DNA of 64,000 bases from Alitta virens (taxonomy: Eukaryota > Annelida > Polychaeta > Phyllodocida > Nereididae), in NCBI GenBank assembly GCA_932294295.1, contig OW028582.1, positions 2,723,515 through 2,787,514 of the forward strand, read 5' to 3'. A model generated the notes under the pieces. It saw only the letters and a list, made by a program, of their open reading frames with translations, was not told the origin of the DNA and made no database searches. Position numbers and translations under genes: made by a program. This document shows positions 12,701 to 25,656 of the stretch, piece after piece. Numbering within the stretch: the first letter of the stretch is position 1; each line of letters begins with the position of its first letter.

Positions 12701-14824
12701 AATGTTGTTGAGGAAGGTCATGTTCGCATCTGCGGGGTCTGCCAAGCAGAATCCGATTGATAGAGGAGGAGCGCTTTTTACATACAGAAGGTTTCCCACA
12801 TTTATCCAGTAGGTGATGATGAAGCTGACGATGACCCCTACAGCTGCCCCCTGGTGTTTAATACAGAAGAAGGTTGAAATTTGTACGTTAAAGATTTTCT
12901 CAAGAAAAGAAATTATCTACAAAACCACAACAATATCTGGAATGCCCCTAACTTCAAAATATGGCACAATATAACTCCTGGAAACTAATGTTGTCAATAT
13001 TTTAACTTCATGAAGTAAAAAAATCAGGTGCAATATGACCTCACACAATAAATGCATAATTTGTCAGCTTAATGATTTAGTGGTCTCTGTTATTATTAGT
13101 CCCTTGGTCGATATATTTACTTTAAACTCAAAGTTAGTAAATTCTCTTTTGAATCTTTATCTATTTGGGAAAAAAAGTTGGTTGTTTTAATATTAGTAGT
13201 TAAACAGTAAAAAAATATTAAATTAATTTTTGAAATCATGCTTACAATACTATTTGTAAATGGAAAGAAAATGCCGAGAGCAAAAAGACCCATTAAAGGT
13301 CCGCCTGCTGTTCCAAAAATCCCCAAAGCGATTCGGAGTAAGACGTTTCCCAATTTAGGTGCCAGGTATGAAAGACCAATCGTAACAACGCCAAAGAAAA
13401 ATGCTAAAAAGGAGATATAAAAAATCAAAAGACTAATGGTCCATAATACAGAGCATAAGTTATGTGTTAAGTGATCTAGAAAAACCTTGGAATTGATAAA
13501 TATTATTTAATGGACATGAATATTAATTTGTCAGTAGTCAATTTCAAATTAAATTTAGTTAAAAATGGGTGTATGTGTTACTAACACAATTTATCCTGAA
13601 GCTTGTATCAAAATATTTACCCAATCCTTTAGAAGTCCAGTTGCACACTTTGTCAGAGAGTTCCATATGTTTAAAATGTCTGAAAGCCGGTCTGATAAAA
13701 TCCTCCAATAGAACAACTGCAAGTGAGTTTATGGCAGAAGAAACCGTGCTGTGGAAGAAATGAACAAGATCTAATGTCAAAATACATTTTAAATCAATTG
13801 CAATTGGGAGGAAAAGTACCACCGGAGGTCACTGAGACCATAGCGGATAAGTATTGTTTGATGACGTCATCGATATTGTGACGTCATCCATGCAACAATG
13901 GTGTAGTGACGTCATCTTATTGTCTTCTATGTACTGCGGTCGTAGTGCCCCCTGTAGGCTCTGTTACTTTTTCTCCCCATTAATGCGTTCTTTTAGTGAA
14001 ATGTTCTTAATAAATATTAGAATAGTGACAGTAGTAAAGGACATTTGTATAATTATGTGTCGAATTCTGGTGGATGATAAGATGGTGGACATTAGCTATA
14101 CTTAGAAAATGTGCGATGTTATATTTATATGCTCTTGAAAGTCCCGGGCCTCCTCGTGGCGAAGGGGGTAACACTGTGGGTGGAAATCTTACAACCCCAG
14201 TGGCCAACACAGGGCTCTGCGGAATGCACACTCCAGTTATGCCTGTTAAGCTCTCCAATGCACCAATCTGATATGTTCTATATTGTTACTATGTTGACTA
14301 TAATTTGCAAAATGTATTCACTTTGTTTGGTGCAAATAAACAAACTCAAAAAAAAAAACTGAATACCTGGCACTGACATGAATGATTGGGTTTAGTACAG
14401 ACCCAAATTTATGCCCATATTTGGTGTTCATGCAATTTAAAAAAGATCAAATTATTTTACCAAATTTGGTTCTGGTACACAATAGGAATAAATATTTATA
14501 TGTAGCATAGGTAAGGTTTTGGGGTGAAAGCCCCCGAAAAAGAAAAGATTAAACAATGACGATCACCGCCGTTGTTTGTTTGTAACGTCACTCATTGAAT
14601 TCAAGTATTTTACATCATAGGCCTGGCAACGAGGCTCACTAAATATGGTCGGGGTGGGGGCCTAGCTCAGAGGTAGCGCTCTGGGCTTCAAACCGCTGGG
14701 TCTCGGGTTCGATTCCCAGTTGAGCCTAAGTTTGATGGCTGTTTCATCCTTCGTCTCATTGCCATGGTCTCTGCCTGTCCTAATTAGCCCAACTGGTGCA
14801 GAAATACAGGACGTAAAGCACTAA

Positions 14825-14872
<48 letters not shown>

Positions 14873-17800
14873 TATGGTCATAAATTTGGGTCCGCTATAC
14901 TGCTCTTTTTCCAAATGCTTTATAACTGCTGGAGTGTGCATTGCTTTGAGCCCTGTGTTGGCCATTGGGGTGGAAGTCTTCGTCACCTTTGCAACAGGGA
15001 ATCCCATGACTTTGAAGGTCAAACAAGTTATTGGGTGATTCATGAAGAAATAAAATATTATACAAAAGATGACTTAACATGACTTATGATAATCTATTCC
15101 AAACCGAGCAGTGATCTGAATGACCTTACAGTTTGACACTTCACTCATTCATTTGCTTATAAATTAGTTTGTTTGCTTTGACAAGATAATGTAAATGATC
15201 ATGCTCTTCGAAATTTGTCATTTTTTGTAAGCAAGTTCGCACTTGCCCCAATGCGCACTCACTCGCTTATAAATTAGGGTATAAGCTTTGACGAAATAAT
15301 GTAAACAATCATGAATGCTCTTCGAAATTTGCCATTTTTTGTTAGCAAGTTTGCACTTACCTCAAAGCGGCACTGAACACACTGGCTGTGAATAGACCTG
15401 GCAGACCATGGAGGTGGCCCATGACTTCCATCATAAACAGTGGAAGTACCTGAATTGAAATTTCACATAAAACAATTAGCAGCTATAATGACAGAGAGAA
15501 GGATAGAGAAACAACCCGAGGAAACAGTATCATTTTAAATAAAGAGCTTAACAATGTAAATGTGTTTGGGTTTTCTGTCAGCCATCTCGATGTATATCGA
15601 ACTCTGCCGACTTCACAATTTACACCCTTGGCAGGCCTTTTCAAGCATGAGTCTTTCTCAACTCTCCGGGGAGTACAGGCCCAACCTGCAGCCGTTAAGG
15701 CACATTTAGGGTCAATGCACTCTACAATTACCGTATCACTGCCTATAGCCAAGTACCTATTTATACCTGGGTGTAGTGAAGCAGTGGTTCAAGGAGGATC
15801 TGCTCAGTTCCTCCATGCCATGGCTAGGATTGAACCCACAGCCTTGCCGTTTGAGTCCAATGCCTTAACCACTAGGCTACGGCTCCCACATAATTATTTT
15901 GATATATTACGGGATTTTCGTTATTAACACAGGCAGATGGACCAACAGGTGTTCGATGATGTCATCTAATGTGACATCGACTGCGGTCAGTGACTTGATT
16001 GTATGATTACGTCATTAAACAATGGTTAGTTGGTGGCTCCACCTGTTAATAATGAAAAGCCCATTTAATGAAACTTCTGCTCACATGGCAATATGCTGAA
16101 CATATTATTTAAGAGACTGTTTAGCCTTTTGAATTTGTGCGATTGCAATAGTTGATAAATTTAACATAATCACTTAGAGACTATTTGTTACAGAAAATAG
16201 GAAACAATTTTACCTGGTCTGCTGACTTGACATAGCCAGCTACAATAGGGTCACATGATGCGTAATACCTGACCAAAATGAGACCCAAAATTGTGACGAG
16301 AAAAAGTGTCACCAATGCTCCTGCTAGTACAACGTAAAGAGTTCTGAAATAGTATTGTAACAAGACTATTTTTACGAACGTGCTTGTCATAAAATGGTCT
16401 GACAGTTTATATTATATAAAATGCTTTATTTAATCTCAGTATTTTTAGCTCATACTGGCTGTTTCATCCTTCATCTCATCGCCGTAGTCCCTGCCTGTCC
16501 TAATTAGCCCATCAGGTGCAGAAATACAGGACATAAAGCCCTAATCCACACACACACACATGCACACACACTTTAGGGTGTACTTACATTTGTGAATCTC
16601 TCTTCTTCTCAATTGCAAGATATCTCTGAATGATGGTCTGATTGGCTCCTACTACGGAAACATATTGGAAAAATACACCTATCGTCATGGTCCACCAGGT
16701 ATGTCGCGTTCTGGGGTCTGCACTAACCCTGCAAATGAATGACTTACAATTATACAGTAGGTCCAAGAAGTTTCGATATATATCAGTTGCAGCAGGTATA
16801 TGAGCTGTATCAAAATTGAAAAAATCTTGATGGAGAAAGTGCAGTATGGCGGAGCCAGATTTGTCACCATATTTAGCGAGCCTCGTTGCTATGCTTATGA
16901 CGTCAAATGCTTTATTTCAATGGATGACATCACAAACATGATGAAAGTATATTTTAAATTTTTTTCCCAAACCCCCACTATCCATCACAAATTTATTCTT
17001 ATTGCAATAGAACCTCTAAACTTGTTCAAAATAGTGATACATTTTATGGACGCCAAGTATGGTCATATAATCTGCTATAGCCAATAAGACCCATCTTGAC
17101 CTAAGGGCTTAGTTACTGGTTTGAATTATTACCCCAAAAACTAATAGCTGTTTTTTTCACTTACAAGATAGTCAGGTTTTACTGAATATTATCTATATAA
17201 GGCTGCTTGCTTTTGACTAATAATTAGTATAGCTGATGACACATGGTGCTGGGACCCGGGCTCGATTCCAGGCCCGGACACTCTTTATGAGCTTCATCCC
17301 AGCGCTGGATGGCGATCGCGTGAGACCAATTGGAGGTACCTTGCACTCAGTGTCTATGCTGAGGCAAGTAAAACAACCCACCCATGGGGTAAATGTGTAA
17401 CATGGTGTGGATTCCAAGCCTACCATCTCATCATTACCTCTGCCTCTGTAAGCTGGTCATATAAGCTGACTGAGCTTCAGACCCAGTAGCATTGAGACAT
17501 TCGACATTAGTCATACTGTATTCATATGAAAATTGATATAAGGGGCAGTAATGCTACGATTTAGGTGAGGAATATTTTCATTTAGGTTGTCTCTCTATTT
17601 TGGATGTGATGCCATCATTACTTCGTGTTAACAAAACCATAGTCTTGCAAATGGACTTTCATCCAGAACATAAGCCACATGTGGTTTCTGATGTCAACTT
17701 CTTGGCAACTGGAGACCGTAGAGAAATATCTATTATTCCCCAATTGCATCCATATCACGTGAAATAGCGGGTGATACGGGCTGGGTGAGCATTTCATATC

Positions 17801-20800
17801 ACACAGAATGATGTTTGTAAATGCCCATAAAAAGAAGCCCGAGATGTTGCTTTGCCCAAATAAGGATAAAAAGTGTACGGCCGAAAAAGTGCCAGTATGA
17901 CTACAGTTGATATGACAGATAAATACCAACCTTATATAATAACTACATTGGTTATGTGCATAAAAATTCAGACTTTAATTGACTGATATATGCATAAAAT
18001 AAATCGCAAGTCGAAGACGTTCATGACGCTGGTGACGCTGCATTCAGCTTGCTCCCATTTGAAATTAAGACTAACTTTATGTAAGTTTTACTCAATAACT
18101 TAGTAATTTTTTATCCAATTTTAAAAATTTTAAGTTCCAAGTGGCCGAAATTAAGGTACTAAAAAGGAAAATCACAACTGTTTGAAAAATCAGTGACTTG
18201 TGTGGTTTTCCTATATGAACCTACTCATCGTAAACTATACGCCCTTTGTCGACGGCTGTGTTCCAGACTTCCGTCATTCCTCCTACTTGGTTTGCTCCCA
18301 TAATAATCAAGGCAAGCAATCCACCGTAAATGATCATCATCTGTAAAGTGTCTGTCCATATCACTGCTTTCAATCCTCCCTGTAAAACACAGTATTTTTT
18401 AATTAAAAAATTTTACTGGCCGTTCCATTTGCAAGGCAAAATAATGTTACTAAATATTAAAAAAATAAGACTAAACAAAAGAGTTCATGGATATTTTGGA
18501 ATTATTGCTATTATTAAAGGTGCACTGTCTGTCAAATTTGCACATTAAAATAATGATATAAATCTATACTGCCTTCTTGACTCATGATATTTTTCACCAT
18601 TACATACCAACTTTTGCACAACAATTTAGTTTTAATTTACAATAAATAATATAAATATTAGTTTTTCAAGCCATCAAAAATTCAATATGTAAACAAACCC
18701 AGTGATGACGTCACAATACTGAACAATGGTGATGATGTCATTTCCATTGTGTTTGCAATGTTTTGATTTGGATTTTCTCTCAATGTATAATCTATTTTTA
18801 AGTAATTAATGTCTTATAAAATCATTAATTAACACAAATTTTGTGTGCCTTGATTAATAATGGTAATTTTCAACTGTTTGATAGCGTCTTAGAAAATTGC
18901 AAATTTGACGGACAGTGCAACTTTAAGTGTGGCCCTGGTTTCAGTGTCATATTGCTTGATTTGTAAATTACATTATGCCTTTAGTTCGTAAATTGATTTC
19001 AATATGTGATTAAATGGCCTCGAAAGCTCTGAGCCTGCTCATGGCAAGGGTCGTAATACTTGGACGTGAAGACCTCGAACCCCAGTGTGTCCAACATAGG
19101 CGCACTATATGCCTAGCTCTCCAGTACATATCTGATTACATAGACGTCGATGACCTTACTGGTTAAAACACCATTAAAACGCAATAGTTAATTAAAATAA
19201 ATTGACTTACTATACATGTGTATATTGTGCAGATCAACCCAATTGCAATCACAGAAAACTCCATAGGAATATCAAGAACTGAAAAATGTCACAAACACAA
19301 ATTAATATCTTCACACGCACACAAACAAGTCAGGCATTGAAAACAATAATAGAATCCAAAATATCAAATTATATCCTCTTCCACATGTGGTCATGGCAGA
19401 CTTATATTTATGCGATTTTAGTGAGGGCTACCTCACATGCAAGGGGGTGGGAGCCGAGCTCAGTGGTGTGTCTGTGTGATTAGGGCTTTATGTCCTGTAT
19501 TTCTGCACCAGTTGGGCTAATTAGGACAGGCAGAGACCATGGCAATGAGACGAAGGATGAAACAGCCATCCAACTTAGGCTCGACCGGGAATCAAACCCG
19601 GGACCCAGCGGTTGGAAGCCCAGAGCGCTACCTCTGAGCTAGGCCCCCACCCTCCGTGCTCAGTGGTAGCACTGGGCTTCCAACCACTGGGTCCCAGGTT
19701 TCGATTTCCAGTCGAACCTAAGTTGGATGGCTGTTTCATCCCTCATCTCATTGCCATGTTCCCTACCTGTCCTAATTAGCCCATCAGGTGCAGAAATATA
19801 GGATGTAAAGCCCTACTCCACCCACCACCACCTCACCGGTTAGACCACCTCTCAAATGCATTTACCACAGTAAATTTCTCTCTATATATATACTATCAGG
19901 CATCAAGGCTTGACTCATATATTTAGAAGCACTAAATACAAAATATTATCGATACATTCACTTCAAATTATTGAATTATATTGTTCTCTGGTCCCCTCAG
20001 AGCAATCCTCAGTGTTGCATCCCACTCCTGGATCTTCCTAGAACCTTCATAGAAGTGACTTCTGGATATATTATATCATTAAAAAATTGGTAGGATTAGG
20101 ATTGAGTTTTGTTATTCTTACCAACACTGAAGGCTAGAGCTGGACCATACAGAACTGTTCCGAGGTAAAGTAACTGAAATGGTAATTTTTTTACATGTAT
20201 TGATAATATCATTCCCCCATGTGCTCTGACACCTCCCACAAAGATATATATGACTTATGGAATTTATTTAAATATAGGCCTAGTTTAACTGAAGCATGGA
20301 ATAATTTCATAATCCCCTAAACATTTTCTTGCAATAACTCTGCTAAGTATCATTCAAACTTTGTTGTTTTTCACTACACGCTGTACAAACACAACGCCTC
20401 AAGCGTAGAGGCCAGACTTTGGGCCATTTACCTCATAACAGGGCAGGAAAAACGCTTATAAACAAACAAATAAATTAGTGATTACAGTAAACTACTACAG
20501 CAACATCGCTGCACAGTGTCTGTCCATGAAACCCACAATAAATAGGCTAAAATCATGGCACAGCTGGACTGGCTTGTTGCTGTGGAAAGGCCAAAAACGG
20601 CCGTGCATCACAATTTTAACAACACTGAAACTGTGCTGAGGTATTTTAAATATAGTTTGTCAAATAATGCGCAACTCCGTTTTTGTTGATATATGCTTTG
20701 AACCACAATTTTTGTTGTTTGCTTACATTCGAAATTCCTGTCTAGTTCTGCAGTAAACCAGAGTAATTCTTGCGTTTCTCTACCCTAGTAGCATTGTGTT

Positions 20801-23800
20801 TCTTAACCAACTGAAATTACTAGATCAGTGAAGTTGGCTACCCGAACCCAGCTACCTGACAGCTACCCGGCAGCTACCTGAACTTTCCATGTATATAACT
20901 CAAAAACAGTTGAGTGTAATTTTTCCGTTTTTGCTCCAAAAGATACTTAGGGCAAAGGTTTACGTTCTAGAATTATTTCGGAATTTTCCGAGCTCGTCGA
21001 AGATTTGATAAATCAAAATAATTGAAAAAATGAAGTTTTTTACCGTAACGCAAACGGTAGCTTTTTGGAGAGCCAAATTCCAGCTACCTGGCAGCTACCC
21101 GAAAGTACTAATGAATTTGACCCCTTTAAGGGATGCGAAGACTAGTTTTGTCTATGCTAAAAGTTAGACACAAAAGTTAATTTTTGTTTTCTACCGGCGC
21201 TTTCTCAACCGGACACTCCAAAAAGCTACCGTTTGCGTTACGGTAAAAAACGTCATTTTTTCAATTATTTTGATTTATCACATCTTCGACGAGCTCGGAA
21301 AATTCCGAAATAATTCTAGAACGTAAACCTTTGCCCTAAGTATCTTTTGGCGCAAAAACGGAAAAATCAGACTCAACTGTTTTTGAGTTAAATACATGGA
21401 AAGTTCGGGTAGCTGCCAGGTAGCTGTCAGGTAGCTGGGTTCGGGTAGCTAACTTTACACCTTCAGGTAGCTGCCGGGTAACTGTCAGGTAGCTAGGTTC
21501 GGGTAGCCAACTTCACTGATCTGAAATTACTTACCATCAGTATAATAAATATAACAGATCCCAACAGTCGTGTAGGGAAGTTGAATCTTTTCTCCAAATA
21601 CTGAAATATGCAAATTTTAGAATCTTGTAATAATTTTTCTATTAGGCACAGATTTCATCATACCATCAAGTAGTAATATATATATTTATAATTTTTCTTC
21701 ACTGTATTATAAGTACAGTACATTATATAAACAACAGAGATAAAAGTTATAAATGTATAAAGTATAAATATGTATAAAATCAACGAGTAGGGATTAGGTC
21801 GATAAGACTTAAAAATCATCTGGGTTAAAATAACTTAAAGTACTAAAACCATCTCAGACATCAATTGATTCTTTCAAATATAGCAGGTGTTTACAATATC
21901 ACTTGTCAAATTTCTAGTATCACAGCTTGAGGCATGAATCCAATAAACTTTAACTTTCTCTTCAAATAGCTATAATTATTAATTTTACAATTCATTACCA
22001 TAAAATTCACAAATGAAGTTTTGCACTTGGCATGTCGTTCATGCAATTTCAGAAATCTACAAAATATTTGCTCAAAAATATATGGTTGTCCGCATATTGG
22101 AGCAAATTTGTATGAGTAGTGCAAGGTAGATGCAAAATTTGTCTAATTGCTTGGTTAAATATTCTGAAGTCGTTATTAAATATCTGATTATTACAATGGG
22201 TAATACACCTCCGACAGTCTAATATATGTATTTGTATGCAGGTGCACTTTTCACAGATGCTTCATTAAACGCATCAGACTTTTGGAAGATTTTCTTTCCT
22301 TGCGATTTGATAAACTGGTAAAAGATAATACAATACAATACAATACATTACAATGCAATACAATACCTCATTTGCTGATGTCATTTCCATCCTATGATAA
22401 ATCGGTACGAAAACGTGAGCTCCAAAGGGCAAGAAAATCATGTAACCAACCCCGATAAAAAAGAACATCGTGCCGTAGTAGTAGATCTCTGCGGGAACTC
22501 CCACGACGAATATAGAAGAGGTGAAGGAGGCCAGCATACTCATTGCTACTGGAAAAACCTAGAAATAAAGCATAATGTAGTTGGTTAAATTGCACCGAAA
22601 ACTGATTTGCAAAATGTCACATGCATTATGGGAGCAGCTGGGTGTCCTAACGGGTAAGGGGGTAAGTTATCCGCCAGTTCCATATTGGCCAACTCTGCCT
22701 GGGCACTCTTCATGAGCTACATCACAGATGAATGTCGATTGCATGAGACAATAAATTGAAGGTGCCTTGTACTCGTTGATGCTAAGGCGAGTAAAAGACC
22801 ACACATGGGGTAATCGTGTGACATGGTGCTGACTCCAAGCAGCCTTATCATCTCATCATTATGTTAGCCTGCAGCTGGTCATGTAAGCTGACTAAGCTTC
22901 AGACCCATTAGCATTGAGGTATATTGCAAACAAGAGGACTCAAGAGTGAGAGCAAGCGACCAGTTGCTATAAGAAAACTAATAAACAAGAGAACTCAAGA
23001 GTCAGAGCAAGTGACCAGTGGCTATAAGAAAACTAATAAACAAGAGAACTCAAGAGTCAGAGCGGTCAAGTTGCTATAAGAAAACTAATAAACAAGAGGA
23101 CTCAACAGTCAGAGCAAGCGGTCAAGTTGCTATAAGAAAACTAATAAACAAGAGGACTCAAGAGTCAGAGCCAGCAGTCCAGTTGCTATAAGAAATCTTA
23201 TAAACAAGAGGACTCAAGAGTCAGAGATAGCGATCCAGTTGCTATAAGAAATCTAATAAACAAGAGGACTCAAGAGTCAGAGCAAGTGTTTCAGTTGCTA
23301 TAAGAAAACTAATAAACAAGAGGACTCAACAGTCAGAGCAAGCGGTCAAGTTGCTATAAGAAATCTAATAAACAAGAGGACTCAACAGTCAGAGCAAGTG
23401 GTCAAGTTGCTATAAGAAAACTAATAAACCAGAGGACTCAAGAGTGAGAGCAAGCGGTCAAGTTGCTATAAGAAATCTAATAAACAAGAGGACTCAACAG
23501 TCAGAGCAAGCGGCCAGTTGCTATAAGAAAACTAATAAACAAGAGGACTCAAGAGTCAGAGCAAGCGGTCAAGTTGCTATAAGAAAACTAATAAACAAGA
23601 GGACTCAAGAGTGAGAGCAAGCTGTCAGTTGCTATAAGAAATCTTATAAACAAGAGGACTCAAGAGTCAGAGATAGCGATCCAGTTGCTATAAGAAATCT
23701 AATAAACAAGAGGACTCAAGAGTCAGAGCAAGTGGTCCAGTTGCTATAAGAAAACTAATAAACAAGAGGACTCAAGAGTGAGAGCAAGCTGTCAGTTGCT

Positions 23801-25241
23801 ATAAGAAATCTAATAAACAAGAGGACTCGAGAGTCAGAGCAAGTGGTCCAGCTGCTATAAGAAATCTTATAAACAAGAGGACTCAAGAGTCAGAGATAGC
23901 GATCCAGTTGCTATAAGAATTCTAATAAACAAGAGGACTCAAGAGTCAGAGGAAGTGGTCCAGTTGCTATAAGAAAACTAATAAACAAGAGGACTCAAGA
24001 GTCGAGCAAGCGGTCAAGTTGCTATAAGAAAACTAATAAACAAGAGGACTCAAGAGTGAGAGCAAGCGGCCAGTTGCTATGAGAAAACTAATAAACAAGA
24101 GGACTCGAGAGTCAGAGCAAGTGGTCCAGTTGCTATGAAAAACTAATAAAAAAGAGGACTCAGGAGTCTGAACCTTCCTTGTTTTTATTTTGTCATTTTT
24201 AAGTAATGTAATAGCTCTCGAGCTTATGTTTTATTTTATATCTGAAATCATGACGTTAAATAAATCGTATTTTATTCTCATACCTAGCGCAGATGTCAAT
24301 GACCTTAGATGTTAACACATTGTAAAATGTTTTATGGTCTTTTCGTTAAAATAACTCCCAAAAGTTCCATATAGTTATATATTTGCTGTGGCTTTTGATA
24401 CTTTTAAAAATATTAAAATCTGAATCTGACTTACAAGTCATTGAAGTAGTCATATACAGATACATCCACTTATAATGATCACACTTATAACATGTTCGTT
24501 ATAAAGAAATCATTGTCGAGAAATATAATGTTTACGAAGGTATCTTAATTGTGCAACTTTTTATAATACTGTATATAACAGTGTAGGTCTGAAAATTCAC
24601 GTGGTTTTATTAGATGGCCTTAATGTAATAATAATAATTTATTTTATATAGCGTTCATACAATGTAAATAAAACGATCTGAATCACTTTAAATAGCAAAG
24701 ATTTAAAACCATATATAAAATTATGATAAAACACATTAAAGTAAAAAAAAAGTTATCATGGAAATGTATGCATAAAAATATGCTAAAATGAAATTTAGTA
24801 ATAATATTTCTTTTAAAAGATGAGTTTGAAGTTTGGCTTTGAAAGTTTCTAGAGTAGATATAGTTCTCAGTTCAAGTGGCAAATAAATGGGGTGGGGGGG
24901 GGGGGGGTTTGTGCAATCAAATGCACCTTGTTTTCAATAATTTAAAAAAATTGGTTGTTGAAAAAGGCAACTTTTCGAATTACAGCTTAGGATTTTTTTT
25001 TTATTGTGTATAGCCATATAAAGACAAAAACAAACAACAACTAAAAACATACAGTAAAGTGCAATGTTTTCACTGGTCACCTGAGCATGAAATTGTGTCA
25101 AAATTTACTCAATACCCAGAGACACTGTTGAGTGACCATTTCCCAGAAATAGTAAATCTAGTGTTGGCATACTTCAAATATTGCAAATTATTTGACCTTT
25201 TTTTATATTGGCACGTGTCATTTTAAGACAGACAGTGCAAC

Positions 25242-25299
<58 letters not shown>

Positions 25300-25403
25300 G
25301 TATATAGGGGGTGGATAGATGGATAGATAGATAGATAGATAGGTAGATAGGGGCTGGATAGATAGATAGATGGATAGATAAATAGATAGATAGAGACCTG
25401 GAG

Positions 25404-25446
<43 letters not shown>

Positions 25447-25463
25447 CAGATAGATAGATATAT

Positions 25464-25542
<79 letters not shown>

Positions 25543-25620
25543 GCAGATAATTATGTAGATAGGTAGATAGGGAGATGGAGAAATACATAGATAGATAGAT
25601 AGGTAGGTTGATGGATTGAC

Positions 25621-25656
<36 letters not shown>

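Noticed and set aside
17618..17929. 103-residue minus-strand frame in SLC5 intron 6, considered as an alternative exon 7
   Set aside because: Its [11 protein letters not shown] resembles [11 protein letters not shown] only loosely, no proper acceptor or donor in phase frames it, and exon 7 at 16,588-16,728 fits exactly.
22930..24162. CRISPR-like array
   Set aside because: No unique spacers, units vary as a whole, and the setting is a eukaryotic intron.
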